A DNA stretch of 64,000 bases from Novosphingobium subterraneum (lineage in GTDB: Bacteria > Pseudomonadota > Alphaproteobacteria > Sphingomonadales > Sphingomonadaceae), in the NCBI RefSeq assembly GCF_000807925.1, contig NZ_JRVC01000003.1:62001-126000 (forward strand). The letters are read 5' to 3'. The position numbers and the translations under genes were made by a program. Position 1 is the stretch's first letter. Each line of letters starts with the position of its first letter. Below the pieces are notes generated by a model. That model ran no database searches and was not told where the DNA came from. It worked only from the letters and a program-made list of their open reading frames with translations. Of this stretch, positions 8,733 to 21,891 are shown piece by piece.

Positions 8733-8808
8733 TGATTCTCTCCCGCAGCAAAACGGCGGCCGGAGCATGGTGCCCCCGCCGCCGTCCAATCTCAACCTTT
8801 GAAACCGC

Positions 8809-11199
<2,391 letters not shown>

Positions 11200-11215
11200 G
11201 CCAACCAACCGTATT

Positions 11216-11243
11216 GCCCGGACCGCCACAATGGCGGCCGGGC
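11216..11243 (+). promoter_or_regulatory. Strong hairpin between ligM and metF
   Basis: GCCCGG-A-CCGCCA, loop CAA, TGGCGGCCGGGC forms a 12-bp GC-rich stem with one bulged A and a 3-nt loop. It fills the short intercistronic gap 17 bp after the ligM stop. No U-run follows, so it is unlikely to be a full intrinsic terminator. A processing or mRNA 3'-end stabilising role that sets the ligM:metF ratio is more likely. Confidence 0.6.
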
Positions 11244-11273
11244 ATTCGGCCTGAACAAGAGAGGATCCCGAAC

Positions 11274-12164
11274 ATGGCAAAGGCATCGATCATCCATCCC
11301 AACTGGGACAAGACGCCCGACGGGATCACCGATGGTTTCAGCCTCGAGATGACCGCGAAGGACGAAGCCTCGCTGCGCGATGCCGCCCCGCTCATCCCGA
11401 CAGAAACCCCCATCGCCGTTACCTTCCTGCCCGGGGAAGACGTCGGCGCCCGCGTTGCCGCGACGATTGCGGTCCGCGAACTCGGCTTCGAGCCGATGCC
11501 CCATTTTTCCGCCCGCCGGATCACGTCCGAGGACGACTTCGAAGGCTACCTGCGCGCCGTGGTGGAAAAGGCCGGTGTGACGCGCTGCTTCATCGTCGCC
11601 GGCGATCCGCCCGAGCCCGTCGGCCCATATTTCGACACGTCCGCCCTGATCGCGACCGGCGCCTTCGAGCGTTCGGGCATCAAGGCCATCGGTATTGGCG
11701 GCCACCCGGAAGGGCACCCCAACATGACCGAGGCCGAATGCTGGGCGGTCCTCGAGAAGAAGGTGGCGGAAATCACCGCGCGCGGCATGGCCCCGCTGAT
11801 CGTCACCCAGTTCGGCTTCGATCCCGATGCCTTCCTCGCCTGGCTGAAGGAACTGCGCGCACGTGGCATCGACGCTCCGGTGCGCATCGGCGTGCCTGGG
11901 CCTGCCGGGATCAAGCGCCTGCTGGCGTTTGCCGCGCGCTGCGGCGTCGGCGCGTCGACCTCGGTGCTCAAGAAGTACGGGATCTCGGTCACGAACCTGC
12001 TCGGCACGGCCGGGCCGGACAAGCTGGTCGACGCCTTCGCCCGTGGCCTCGGGTCCGAGCACGGCAAGGTGCGCCTGCACTTCTACCCATTCGGTGGCCT
12101 GACCAAGACCCTCGAATGGATTCACGGTTACAACAAGAAGCACGGCATCGGCCAGGGGGCCTGA
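11274..12164 (+). CDS. metF: Methylenetetrahydrofolate reductase
   Basis: 296 residues, FAD-dependent TIM barrel. Family motifs are FIVAGDPPEPVG, IGIGGHPEGHPN, the QFGFDPDAFL strand, and RIGVPGPAGIKRLLAFAARCGVG. ATG 11274 follows AGAGGATCCCGAAC. Next to ligM it is expected to run in the oxidative direction, converting 5-methyl-THF from O-demethylation to 5,10-methylene-THF, which FolD (not in this window) would take to 10-formyl-THF for PurU. A biosynthetic role in methionine supply is possible but is less consistent with the position. The stop lies 4 bp before the next start. Confidence 0.93.
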   Translation: MAKASIIHPNWDKTPDGITDGFSLEMTAKDEASLRDAAPLIPTETPIAVTFLPGEDVGARVAATIAVRELGFEPMPHFSARRITSEDDFEGYLRAVVEKAGVTRCFIVAGDPPEPVGPYFDTSALIATGAFERSGIKAIGIGGHPEGHPNMTEAECWAVLEKKVAEITARGMAPLIVTQFGFDPDAFLAWLKELRARGIDAPVRIGVPGPAGIKRLLAFAARCGVGASTSVLKKYGISVTNLLGTAGPDKLVDAFARGLGSEHGKVRLHFYPFGGLTKTLEWIHGYNKKHGIGQGA

Positions 12165-12168
12165 ACCG

Positions 12169-12837
12169 GTGACCGACTTTGTGCTGGTGCACGGCGCTTG
12201 GGGCGGCAGCTTCGCGTGGGACCGCCTCAAGGCCGATCTCGAAGCTGCCGGACACCGTGTCCTCGCCGCTGATCTTACCGGTCTCGGTCGCCGCAAGGCC
12301 GAGTTCCACCCCGGCATCACGCTGACCACGCACATCGACGACGTGTGCGACCAGATCGCCAAGGCCGGTCTCGACCGCTTCGTGCTGGTCGGCCATTCCT
12401 GGGGCGGTATGGTCATCACCGGCGTCGCCACGCGCCTCGGCGCGCGCATCGACGCCCTCGTCTATGTCGATGCCTTCCTGCCGCAGGACGGGCAATCGCT
12501 GTGGGACCTGACCGGGCCGTGGGAGCACGATCACTACATCGGCAGCCAGAAGCACAAGCCCGGCGCCGTTTCCCCGCTACCCGGCCTTGAAAGCCCGGTC
12601 CTGTCCGATCATCCTCTGCTTACGCTGGTCGAAGCCGTGCGCTTCACCGGCGAGGAAGCGAAGATTCCCCGCCACGTCTACATTTTCGCCAATGGCTGGA
12701 GCCCGTCACCCTTCCGCAAGTTTGCCGAGGCGGTGCAGGATGATCCGGCCTGGGAGTACCACGAGGCCGAAGCCAGCCACAACGTCATGGGTGACCAGCC
12801 CGACCAACTGCTCCAGATCGTGCTCGGCTGCGCCTGA
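12169..12837 (+). CDS. Alpha/beta hydrolase downstream of metF
   Basis: 222 residues, starting at GTG 12169. VHGAWGGSFAW forms the oxyanion region, nucleophile Ser77 is in GHSWGG, and the catalytic His is probably His204 in EASHNVMG. It is in the same general family as the hydrolase at 7,597 but clearly a separate member. Being the last gene of the ligM-metF unit, it may hydrolyse an aromatic ester such as a methyl or feruloyl ester to feed the demethylase. This is inferred from position only. It converges on ribE with a 7-bp gap. Confidence 0.86.
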   Translation: MTDFVLVHGAWGGSFAWDRLKADLEAAGHRVLAADLTGLGRRKAEFHPGITLTTHIDDVCDQIAKAGLDRFVLVGHSWGGMVITGVATRLGARIDALVYVDAFLPQDGQSLWDLTGPWEHDHYIGSQKHKPGAVSPLPGLESPVLSDHPLLTLVEAVRFTGEEAKIPRHVYIFANGWSPSPFRKFAEAVQDDPAWEYHEAEASHNVMGDQPDQLLQIVLGCA

Positions 12838-12844
12838 ATCGGGC

Positions 12845-13468
12845 TCAGCCCTGCTGCGCCAGGCTCTGCATCCGCTTGAGATAGCGCGCCAATACGTCGA
12901 TCTCGAGGTTTACCTTCGATCCCGGCTTCAGCGCGCCCATCGTCGTGACTTGCGCGGTGTGGGGGATGATGTTCAGCGCGAACTGGCAAGATCCGTCGGG
13001 CTGGTCGGCCACTTCGTTGACGGTCAAGGACACGCCATTGACCGTGATGGACCCCTTCGCCGCGATGTATGGCGCCAGTTCCTGCGGCGCCGAAATCCAG
13101 AACTTGAGCGAGGCGCCATCGGGGCGGATGCTGACGACCTCGCCCACGGCGTCGACATGCCCGGTCACGATGTGCCCGCCAAGTTCATCGCCCAGCTTCA
13201 GCGCCGGTTCGAGGTTGAGCGGCGCGCCCACAGTCCACTGCTCCGCTGCAGTGCGGCTCACCGTTTCGCCCGAAACGTCCACCGCGAACCAGCCTTCGCC
13301 AGCCACGCCTCCCTTGTCCACCACGGTCAGGCAAACGCCCGAGCAGGCGATCGAGGCGCCGATGGCGATCTTCACTGGGTCCATCGCGCACGAGATCGTG
13401 ATATGGCGGTCTCCCTTGTCTTCGACGGCGAGGATGTTGCCGATTTCCGTGACGATCCCGGTGAACAT
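12845..13468 (-). CDS. ribE: Riboflavin synthase, alpha subunit
   Basis: 207 residues with two repeated lumazine-binding barrels. The first starts MFTGIVTEIG and has ACSGVCLTVV. The second follows HIVTGHVDAVG and has GSITVNGVSLTVNEV. It dismutates two molecules of 6,7-dimethyl-8-ribityllumazine to riboflavin. It lies 12 bp after ribD as the last gene of a six-gene minus-strand operon. No FMN riboswitch was seen at this gene. Confidence 0.97.
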   Translation of the reverse strand: MFTGIVTEIGNILAVEDKGDRHITISCAMDPVKIAIGASIACSGVCLTVVDKGGVAGEGWFAVDVSGETVSRTAAEQWTVGAPLNLEPALKLGDELGGHIVTGHVDAVGEVVSIRPDGASLKFWISAPQELAPYIAAKGSITVNGVSLTVNEVADQPDGSCQFALNIIPHTAQVTTMGALKPGSKVNLEIDVLARYLKRMQSLAQQG

Positions 13469-13480
13469 AAGAAATCTCCT

Positions 13481-14452
13481 TCAGCGGACCCGCTCGTAGA
13501 CGTCGAGCGCATCGCTGCCAAGCGTCCGCCGGTCCACATTGCGCCAGCGCCCGTGCGCGTCCGCGAGCGAGCCGAGGCCGATGTCGCCGATGCAGGGCAA
13601 ACCTGCGCCAATGATGATCGGGGCGCGATAGATCAGCAGTCGGTCTACCATGTCGGCGGCGATGAATGCGGCTGCCGCCTGCGCGCCACCTTCCACGAAG
13701 AGAAACTGCGCATCGCCGAACGCGCCCGCTGACGCAATGTCGGCAACCGCAGTCCAGCCTTCAGGCGCCGTGCCGCGCGTCAGGACCATGCGCTGCGGTC
13801 TGCGGTGCTCGAGCCCCGGCAGGCGCACGTCGAGCCTCGGCGTGTCGGCGCGCAAGGTGCTGCCGCCGACAAGGATCGCGTCGGCCCGTGCCCTCTCGAC
13901 ATGGCAATGCGCGCGTGCTTCGGGGCCGGTGATCCATTGGCTCGATCCGTCGACGAGGGCTATTTTGCCGTCCAGCGAAGTTGCGAGCTTCAGAGTGACA
14001 TGTGGTCGTCCTTGCGCCGACCGTGTCAGGTATCCGGCCAGAGACTCCCGTGCCGCCGGGGCGGGCAGAACGTCTGTTGCAATACCTGCTTCACGTAGCG
14101 CGGCGATCCCGCTGCCTGCCGTGCGCGGGTCTAGATCTTCAACGCCGATCACCACGCGCGCAAGGCCGCTGCCCAGCACCAGCGATGTGCACGAAGGGCC
14201 GCGCGCACTGGCATGGGCGCAAGGTTCCAGGGTGACATAAAGCGTCGCACCGTTCGCGGCCTCACCGGCCATGGCCAGCGCCTCGGCTTCGGCATGAGGC
14301 CGGCCACCTGCCTGCGTCCAGCCACGGCCTACCATCAGGCCGTGCTTGACGATCACCGCTCCGACTGCCGGATTGGGCCTGCTCAATGGACGCCCACGCG
14401 CCGCGAGCGCCGCGGCGGCATCGAGCCAGCGCAGGTCCTCAGCCCTGCTCAT
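13481..14452 (-). CDS. ribD: Bifunctional riboflavin deaminase/reductase
   Basis: 323 residues. The N-terminal cytidine-deaminase-like domain has HAE (His53, Glu55) and the zinc cysteines Cys78 and Cys88 in EPCAHASARGPSC. The C-terminal reductase domain starts around GRPHVTLKLATSLDGKIAL. It catalyses the deamination and side-chain reduction steps of riboflavin synthesis. Its start overlaps the end of the upstream coiled-coil gene by an ATGA. Confidence 0.96.
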   Translation of the reverse strand: MSRAEDLRWLDAAAALAARGRPLSRPNPAVGAVIVKHGLMVGRGWTQAGGRPHAEAEALAMAGEAANGATLYVTLEPCAHASARGPSCTSLVLGSGLARVVIGVEDLDPRTAGSGIAALREAGIATDVLPAPAARESLAGYLTRSAQGRPHVTLKLATSLDGKIALVDGSSQWITGPEARAHCHVERARADAILVGGSTLRADTPRLDVRLPGLEHRRPQRMVLTRGTAPEGWTAVADIASAGAFGDAQFLFVEGGAQAAAAFIAADMVDRLLIYRAPIIIGAGLPCIGDIGLGSLADAHGRWRNVDRRTLGSDALDVYERVR

Positions 14453-14940
14453 GGTTTCTCGGTCTGTGCGTTCTTCATTTCGGCATCATAGACAGGATTG
14501 TCGACCAGATGCTTGTCCAGCACTTCCCTGCGCGCGGCCTCGACCTTCTTGCGGTAGGCCTCGCGTTCGGCCTTGCCTTCCTCGTAGGCACGCTTGGTTT
14601 CAACTCCGGTGGCGTCGCCCACCGCCTTGTACATCTGGCGGATGCGCTCCTGCCGCGCCTCCTCCTCGGCTTCCTCTGCCTTGGCCTTGGCGGTCGCTGC
14701 CTTGTTTTCGGCGAGGATCTCGGCGTCGCTGCGGTTCTCGAGAAAGCTCGGGAAATAGATGATCTCGGGCGGACGGGGCAGCGCCGTGCCGCCTTCCATC
14801 GCCATCGCGGTGAACAACGTCCCCGTCACCGCTGCTGCCATCACCAGTCCGACACGGCGATAATCGCTGGGCGCAGTAAAGACCTGCCAGAAATCGACGA
14901 TGGCCCGGCGCGGGGATACGTTGCGGAAGAAGGCTCTCAT
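14449..14940 (-). CDS. Membrane-anchored coiled-coil protein of unknown function
   Basis: 163 residues. One transmembrane segment lies at about 30-48 (VGLVMAAAVTGTLFTAMAM), preceded by a basic N-terminus. Then come a Pro-rich stretch and a long charged Ala/Glu/Lys/Arg-rich coiled coil from about 70 to 145. I do not recognise a family. It is probably conserved in sphingomonads because it is translationally coupled to ribD by a 4-bp overlap. A structural or scaffolding role at the inner membrane is possible, but no function is supported. Confidence 0.8.
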   Translation of the reverse strand: MRAFFRNVSPRRAIVDFWQVFTAPSDYRRVGLVMAAAVTGTLFTAMAMEGGTALPRPPEIIYFPSFLENRSDAEILAENKAATAKAKAEEAEEEARQERIRQMYKAVGDATGVETKRAYEEGKAEREAYRKKVEAARREVLDKHLVDNPVYDAEMKNAQTEKP

Positions 14941-14991
14941 GCCCGCCTAGATAGGCGCTGGCGCACGCTTTCGCTACCCATCGGCAGGCAT

Positions 14992-15777
14992 TCAGCCAAA
15001 CGGCACATACAGCGACCGGCCGTGCCGCTTGAGCCAGCGGTTAGCCGCCTCGATATCCCCTTCAAAAAGCTGTTCGAGATGAGCGTGGAAGGCGGGGCTA
15101 TGATCGAAGTGCTTCATGTGCGCCACTTCGTGGGCCACGACCGAACGCCGCACGAAATCCGGCGCCATGATCAGCCGCCAGTTCATCCGGATCGACCCGT
15201 CTGCCGCGCAGCTTCCCCAGCGCCGCTGCGCGCGCGATAGCGACAGGCGTGGGACGGCTTCTCCGGCGCGGGCGCAGTAATGGGCGAGGTCATCAGCGCA
15301 GAAAGCGAGCGCCTCGGCCTCGAGCCAACGCTGCAGCCGCGCAGCAAGCCCCTCGACCGGCCCCCCGACGATCAGGCGTCCATCCGCGATCACCGGCTTG
15401 CGTCGGGCCCGCTCCGACCATTCGATCTGCAAGGTCTCGCCCCGCCAGGGCACCGTGGCATCGGGCGCGATAGCGCGTGGCTCTGGCATCCGCGCCAGTT
15501 GCCCCGCCAGCCAGTCGGCCCGGTCGCGAGCAAAAGCCTCGGCATCGCCGACGCGACCCCATGCCGGGATCGAAACACGCGCCTCGCTGCCGTCGGGCGC
15601 GAGCCGTAGCGTCATCCGCCGGGCATGGCCGAGCTTGCGGATCACCAGCGGCAGTTCGCGTCCTTCGACCATCAGCGTCCGGCGCGCCACGGCACGCGGG
15701 GCCAAAGTTCCGCGAGAGGGGGTCTGCTTGGCCTTGGTGTCGGCCCGCCGCAACCAGTCGAGCACGCCCCTAGCCAT
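14992..15777 (-). CDS. YgjP-type (DUF45) zinc metallopeptidase domain protein
   Basis: 261 residues. The C-terminal half has the HExxH-type site in VVAHEVAHMKHFDHSPAFH (His216, Glu217, His220, probable third ligand His226). Just before it lies the characteristic SRAQRRWGSC-ADGSIRMNWRL segment. This is the SprT/YgjP-like M48-related family, whose substrates are mostly unknown. It overlaps the YcgN-like gene by 8 bp, which argues for co-expression. Confidence 0.9.
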   Translation of the reverse strand: MARGVLDWLRRADTKAKQTPSRGTLAPRAVARRTLMVEGRELPLVIRKLGHARRMTLRLAPDGSEARVSIPAWGRVGDAEAFARDRADWLAGQLARMPEPRAIAPDATVPWRGETLQIEWSERARRKPVIADGRLIVGGPVEGLAARLQRWLEAEALAFCADDLAHYCARAGEAVPRLSLSRAQRRWGSCAADGSIRMNWRLIMAPDFVRRSVVAHEVAHMKHFDHSPAFHAHLEQLFEGDIEAANRWLKRHGRSLYVPFG

Positions 15778-16213
15778 CGAAATGGTCCGATGGCACGATA
15801 TGGTCCTCGATCGGCCCGGCCAGCGTTTCGCTCACCGCCTGGCCAACGACCGACTGTCCAGCGCGATGCACGGCCTCGCGATCACCAGAAATCAGATAAT
15901 GCCACTCAGGCAGCGGCTGGTTCTCGGCCCGCAAGCGATAGGCACAGGTATCGGGCAACCACGGCAATTCTCGCGCCAGCTTCGGCGTCAGGCGCAGGCA
16001 ATCGGGGACATAGGCGCGGCGATGCTTGTAGTCGCTGCACCGCGCGGTCCTGAGGTCCAGCAGCTTGCAGGCAACATTGGTATGGACCACCTCGCCGGTG
16101 TCTTCGTCCTCCAGCTTGTGCAGGCAGCACTTGCCGCAGCCGTCGCACAGCGCTTCCCACTGCTCGCGGCTGAGTGTTGCCACTGGCCGTTCCCAGAAGC
16201 GGTCGTCGCTCAT
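15770..16213 (-). CDS. YcgN-family (UPF0260) cysteine-cluster protein
   Basis: 147 residues, close to the usual length of the family. The Cys-rich CDGCGKCCLHKLED and later Cys in VACKLLDLRTARCSDY and YVPDCLRL are the expected metal or Fe-S cluster ligands. The function of the family is unknown. It lies between the SCO gene (7-bp gap) and the YgjP-like gene (8-bp overlap). Confidence 0.92.
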   Translation of the reverse strand: MSDDRFWERPVATLSREQWEALCDGCGKCCLHKLEDEDTGEVVHTNVACKLLDLRTARCSDYKHRRAYVPDCLRLTPKLARELPWLPDTCAYRLRAENQPLPEWHYLISGDREAVHRAGQSVVGQAVSETLAGPIEDHIVPSDHFDG

Positions 16214-16220
16214 TCCGGCG

Positions 16221-16832
16221 TCAACTCACCCACTTGGCGAGTTCGGCGGCCACGGCCTTTCCGTCCTGTTCGGCGGGCAACAACGCGATGGCAGAACCGT
16301 CCGGGCCCATCAGATAGGCTGCGCGGCTGTGGTCCATCAGGTAGGCGTCGGGCTTGCCCTCGTCGCGCCTTTGATAGAACACCGCCCACTTCCTTGCGAC
16401 GTCGGCGATCTGTGCCGGCGTGCCCGTGAGCCCGACCACGTTCTTGCCAAAGTTCGCGGCATACTTGCCCACGACATGCGCGGTATCGCGCTCGGGATCG
16501 ATGGTGATGAAGATCGGCACGATCGGCTTGGCGTCGGGGTGTTCCTTGGCGAACAGGCGAAGGCCCTGTGCGATGTTCTGCATGTCGAGCGGGCAGACAT
16601 CCGGACAGAAGGTGTAACCGAAATAGACGATGCGATACTTGCCCGCAAAGTCGCTCCACTTCACGGCCTGCCCGTCCTTGCCCGTCAACGTGAAGTCGCC
16701 GCCAATCGCGGCGCCTTCGAGAGGCGGTTGTTCGGCAGGGGTCATGTTGCATCCGCCAAGCGCGAAAGTGCAGGTTGCGGCAAGCGCGGCGAGTGTCGAT
16801 CTGAAAGCGAGGGCCATGGCGCGCCGGTTCAT
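16221..16832 (-). CDS. SCO1/SenC-family copper chaperone lipoprotein
   Basis: 203 residues with a thioredoxin-like fold. The lipobox LGGC gives lipidated Cys28. The copper site is CPDVC (Cys76, Cys80) plus His168 in LMDHSRAAYLM. The domain starts IGGDFTLTGKDG. SCO proteins deliver copper to the CuA centre of cytochrome c oxidase on the periplasmic side. It is the first gene of the operon running to ribE and is divergent from the ankyrin gene, with 79 bp between starts. Confidence 0.95.
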   Translation of the reverse strand: MNRRAMALAFRSTLAALAATCTFALGGCNMTPAEQPPLEGAAIGGDFTLTGKDGQAVKWSDFAGKYRIVYFGYTFCPDVCPLDMQNIAQGLRLFAKEHPDAKPIVPIFITIDPERDTAHVVGKYAANFGKNVVGLTGTPAQIADVARKWAVFYQRRDEGKPDAYLMDHSRAAYLMGPDGSAIALLPAEQDGKAVAAELAKWVS

Positions 16833-16911
16833 GCTCTGCTAACCGTGTCCTTGCAAGAGGCGAGTCCGCAAGGCCGTAAATGGCTGATGGGGCACGCAAC
16901 AGGAGGTTCGA

Positions 16912-17526
16912 ATGCTGTCGAAGATGCGCAGGCCGCTTACCGCGCTGGCCATGCTGCTGGCCGCCGCCACGGCAATTCCGGCACAGGCCCAGTTTTCCGA
17001 CAGCTACAAGTTCCTCGAAGCCGTCCGCAAGAAGGAAGGCGACAAGGTGACCGAGGCTCTGAACGAGCCCGGCACGCAGATCATCAACACCAAGGACTAT
17101 ACCACCGGACAGACCGCGCTTCACATCGTCGTGGCCCGGCGTGATCTTGTCTGGGTGCAATTCCTGATCGGCAAGGGCGCCAACGTGAACGCGCGCGACA
17201 ATCGCGGGGTGACCCCGCTGGTAGCCGCGTCAGAAATGGGCTTCCTCGAGGGCGTCGATGAATTGATCAAGTCGGGCGCGCGCGTCGATGAGGCGAACAA
17301 CACGGGCGAGACCCCGCTCATCAGCGCCGTCCACCGCAAGGACCTGGCGCTGGTGCGAATGCTGATCAAGGCCGGCGCCAACCCTGATCGCCCGGACAAT
17401 TCGGGCCGTTCTGCGCGCGATTATGCTGCGCTCGACAAGGGTAGCCCGGTGCTGGGCGAACTGGAAAAGGCTTCGAAGGAAGCCAAGTCTGCCGCGCCCA
17501 AGAAGACCTACGGCCCCTCGTTCTGA
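16912..17526 (+). CDS. Exported ankyrin-repeat protein
   Basis: 204 residues. A Sec signal peptide ends near PAQAQ (about residue 27). At least four ankyrin repeats follow, with consensus pieces TGQTALHIVVARRD, NARDNRGVTPLVAASEMG, NNTGETPLISAVHRKD and DNSGRSARDYAALD. The C-terminus is short and basic. AGGAGG lies 6 bp before ATG 16912. It is a periplasmic protein-binding repeat protein with an unknown partner. The COQ9 gene follows after 11 bp, so the two are probably co-transcribed. Confidence 0.92.
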   Translation: MLSKMRRPLTALAMLLAAATAIPAQAQFSDSYKFLEAVRKKEGDKVTEALNEPGTQIINTKDYTTGQTALHIVVARRDLVWVQFLIGKGANVNARDNRGVTPLVAASEMGFLEGVDELIKSGARVDEANNTGETPLISAVHRKDLALVRMLIKAGANPDRPDNSGRSARDYAALDKGSPVLGELEKASKEAKSAAPKKTYGPSF

Positions 17527-17537
17527 CGGGTACTGAC

Positions 17538-18188
17538 ATGACCGACGAAACCCTGGATGCCCTGCGCCTGCGCCTGGCGCCCGCCATCGCCGAAGCTGCT
17601 GCGTTCGATGGCTGGAAACCGGCTGCCGTTGCTGCTGCCGCTGCAATGGAAGGCGTCGATCCTGCTTTGGCCGCCTTTGCGTTCCAGGACGGGCCCATGC
17701 AGATGATCTCCGCCTGGATCGCGCGCATCGATACCGACATGGCCGCTGCGCTTCCCTCCACCCAGCTCGGCAATCTGCCGATCCGCGAACGCATCCGCCG
17801 CCTTGTCCAGTTCCGGCTCGATGCACTGGTCGGGAAGGAAGAGGCCTTGCGCCGCGCACTGGCCATCATGGCCATGCCGCAGAACGTGGCAAAGGCGACC
17901 CGGCTGGGCTGGTCGAGCGCCGACGCGATGTGGCGGCTCGCGGGAGACACCGCCACCGATTACAACCACTATACCAAGCGCATCACCCTTGGCTCGATCT
18001 ACGCCGCGACTCTTGCCTATTTCGCGCAGGATACCAGCGATGGCCACGAGGACACGCGCACCTTCCTCGATCGCCGGATCGAGAACGTGATGCAGTTCGA
18101 GAAGACCAAGGCCAAGCTGCTCAAGCCGCGCGAGGAGACCTTCTCGCTGACGCGGATGCTTGGCCGCCTGCGCTACCCTGCCGCCTGA
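17538..18188 (+). CDS. COQ9-family protein (ubiquinone biosynthesis accessory)
   Basis: 216 residues. The COQ9 signature is in the C-terminal half: SSADAMWRLAGDTATDYNHYTKRITLGSIYAATL, given here only as a location (about residues 125-160). COQ9 proteins bind lipids and assist the hydroxylation step by COQ7-type enzymes in ubiquinone synthesis, and are typical of alphaproteobacteria and mitochondria. The N-terminal region is Ala-rich and helical. It follows the ankyrin gene closely. Confidence 0.93.
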   Translation: MTDETLDALRLRLAPAIAEAAAFDGWKPAAVAAAAAMEGVDPALAAFAFQDGPMQMISAWIARIDTDMAAALPSTQLGNLPIRERIRRLVQFRLDALVGKEEALRRALAIMAMPQNVAKATRLGWSSADAMWRLAGDTATDYNHYTKRITLGSIYAATLAYFAQDTSDGHEDTRTFLDRRIENVMQFEKTKAKLLKPREETFSLTRMLGRLRYPAA

Positions 18189-18213
18189 CCATTTTTGATC
18201 CAGCGCAATTCTA

Positions 18214-18230
18214 TTGCGAATGACTTGCAA
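18214..18230. promoter_or_regulatory. Possible Fur-type iron box upstream of feoAB
   Basis: TTGCGAATGACTTGCAA is an imperfect dyad 30 bp before the feoA start, preceded by GCAATTCTATTGCGAAT. It resembles alphaproteobacterial Fur boxes of the TGCxAATGAxTxGCA kind. The location before a ferrous iron transporter supports the call, but the match is imperfect. Confidence 0.4.
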
Positions 18231-18259
18231 ATGCTGTCCCGCTATGGCAGCGGGATCCG

Positions 18260-18510
18260 GTGACGCTCGATCAGCTCCCTGTTGGTACGCCCGCCCGAAT
18301 CGCATCGGTCGATTGGTCTGCGCTTGTCGCTGAAGAGGCTCAGCGCTTGCGCGCGCTCGGCCTTGACGAAGGCGCAAGGGTGACGCTCGCCTATCGTGGT
18401 GTCTTCGCGGGCCGCGATCCACTGGCCGTGGAGATTGGCCGCATGACTGTCGCCATTCGCCGGGTTCATGCGCTGGCGATGACGGTCGAACCGATCGCAG
18501 AAGCTGTCGC

Positions 18511-18514
<4 letters not shown>
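18260..18514 (+). CDS. feoA: Ferrous iron transport accessory protein FeoA
   Basis: 84 residues, SH3-like FeoA domain. It starts TLDQLPVGTPARIASVDW, with EEAQRLRALGLDEGARVTLAY in the middle and a final strand VAIRRVHALAM. The start is GTG 18260. FeoA supports iron uptake by FeoB. It overlaps feoB by an ATGA. Confidence 0.92.
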
Positions 18515-20370
<1,856 letters not shown>

Positions 20371-20467
20371 ACTGCCGCGCTGGTCTGTGGAAACGGTGGC
20401 ATGGTGACTGGCTTGGCCGAGCCCCCATGCGCTAGGCAATTGCCCAGATCAGAAGGAACGTGATTCG

Positions 20468-21022
20468 ATGGCAGGCAGCGTCAACAAGGTGATCCTTGTC
20501 GGGAACCTCGGGGCCGACCCCGAAATCAAGAGCTTCCAGAACGGAGGCCGCATCGCCAACCTGCGCATCGCGACGTCCGAAAGCTGGAAGGACCGCGCCA
20601 CCGGCGAGAAGAAGGAGCGCACCGAGTGGCACTCCGTGGTCATCAACTCGGATGGTCTCGTCGGCGTGGTCGAGCGCTTCCTGCGCAAGGGTTCAAAGGT
20701 CTACATTGAAGGGCAGCTGCGCACCCGCAAGTGGCAGGACCAGTCCGGCAATGATCGCTATACCACCGAAATCTCGGTGGGCGGCATGGGCGGCGTGCTG
20801 ACCATGCTCGATGGCTCGGGCGGCGCTGGTGGCGGTGGCATGGGCGGTGGCGGCGGTGGCCGCTCGTCCGGTGGCAGCTGGAATGAGGGCGGCTCGTCGG
20901 GCGGTTCGGGCGGCTTTGGCGGCGGTTCCTCGCGTGGTGGCGGCGTCGCTTCGGGCGGTGGCTGGAACCAGGGCGGCGGCGGCGGCTTCGGCGACGATCT
21001 GGACGACGATATTCCGTTCTGA
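20468..21022 (+). CDS. ssb: Single-stranded DNA-binding protein
   Basis: 184 residues. An OB fold covers residues 1 to about 110 ([33 protein letters not shown]). A very Gly/Ser-rich disordered linker follows, ending in the conserved acidic tip DDDIPF that recruits repair and replication proteins. The linker is coded by GGC-rich DNA that looks repetitive but is ordinary for alphaproteobacterial SSBs. The stop is followed within 20 bp by a dispersed palindromic repeat. Confidence 0.97.
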   Translation: MAGSVNKVILVGNLGADPEIKSFQNGGRIANLRIATSESWKDRATGEKKERTEWHSVVINSDGLVGVVERFLRKGSKVYIEGQLRTRKWQDQSGNDRYTTEISVGGMGGVLTMLDGSGGAGGGGMGGGGGGRSSGGSWNEGGSSGGSGGFGGGSSRGGGVASGGGWNQGGGGGFGDDLDDDIPF

Positions 21023-21040
21023 GGAAGCGCCACTTCTTGT

Positions 21041-21119
21041 GTCCCCGCGAAGGCGGGGACCTTGGTGTTGCTACGGAACAGAAGCGTAAGCCGATTAAGG
21101 CCCCTGCCTGCGCGGGGGC
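21041..21119. repeat. 79-bp dispersed palindromic repeat, copy 1
   Basis: Left unit 21041-21060 is an 8-bp stem GTCCCCGC/GCGGGGAC with loop GAAG. Right unit 21100-21119 has stem GCCCCTGC/GCGGGGGC (one mismatch) with loop CTGC. A 39-bp spacer holds the conserved piece GCGTAAGCCGATTAAGG. It lies between the convergent ssb and queE genes and may act as a bidirectional terminator. Two more copies of identical length occur at 28,314 (inverted) and 44,850. Confidence 0.85.
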
Positions 21120-21141
21120 TCATTCGTTTTCAGGGCAGGGC

Positions 21142-21891
21142 TCAGGTCCCGCGCGTATCCCCGTAAAGGTGTATGTGCAGCCGGTCTGTAAACCGCCAGC
21201 CGCGCTCCAGCGCTTCCTCCGCCAGCCACCGCGAGCGTTCGCGCAACACTGAACTCGCGGTACCTTCAGGCATCACGAACAGGTGATCGCTGGCAATGCC
21301 ATGGCGGTCCTGCAGCGCAGCTATTTCGGCAAGGTCGGACGCGCTCGCCACCACGAACTTGAACCAGGCCCGCACATCGCGCGCCCACGCATCCAGTCGC
21401 TCCGGCACAAGGGCAAGTTCAGCCGGATTGCCCGAATGCGCCAGCTTGAGGCTGACGTTGAACTGGTCGATCAGCGGATCGAGTTCCGGATGCACTGCCA
21501 CTGTGCCATTGGTCTCGATCTCGACATGCAGGGCAGGGCGCTCCGCCTTGAGCAGCGCCACCAGTCGCGCCAGCGCGGCACCCTGTAGTAGCGGCTCGCC
21601 CCCGGTAATAACCAGTCGGTCCTCGGGGTGGGACAGGATCAGCGCGGCCGCGTCGGCCTCGCTCATCTTCAGCTGATTTTCCCAGCGCTCGAACGCCACT
21701 TCGTCGCGATGGGGGCGGTTGTCGCCCGTGAACCGCCAGGTGTAGGCGGTGTCACACCAGCGGCAGGCGAGGTTGCAGCGCGATAGCCGCACGAACACCG
21801 ATGGCCGCCCCAGCCCGAGGCCTTCCCCCTGCAACGAGGAGAACACCTCCGGCTCGCCGGGGTTGACCGTGGCGAGGGTAAGCAAGTTCAC
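21142..21891 (-). CDS. queE: 7-carboxy-7-deazaguanine synthase
   Basis: 249 residues, radical SAM. The N-terminal [22 protein letters not shown] block is typical of QueE, followed by the CxxxCxxC cluster motif CNLACRWC and [10 protein letters not shown]. It converts 6-carboxytetrahydropterin to CDG in queuosine/deazaguanine synthesis. The start overlaps the valS stop by an ATGA, so it is translated with valS. No other queuosine gene lies in the window. Confidence 0.95.
   Translation of the reverse strand: MNLLTLATVNPGEPEVFSSLQGEGLGLGRPSVFVRLSRCNLACRWCDTAYTWRFTGDNRPHRDEVAFERWENQLKMSEADAAALILSHPEDRLVITGGEPLLQGAALARLVALLKAERPALHVEIETNGTVAVHPELDPLIDQFNVSLKLAHSGNPAELALVPERLDAWARDVRAWFKFVVASASDLAEIAALQDRHGIASDHLFVMPEGTASSVLRERSRWLAEEALERGWRFTDRLHIHLYGDTRGT

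Noticed and set aside
20810..20990. Tandem GGC/GGT-rich DNA as a mobile repeat
   Set aside because: It codes the Gly-rich linker of SSB and is in frame.
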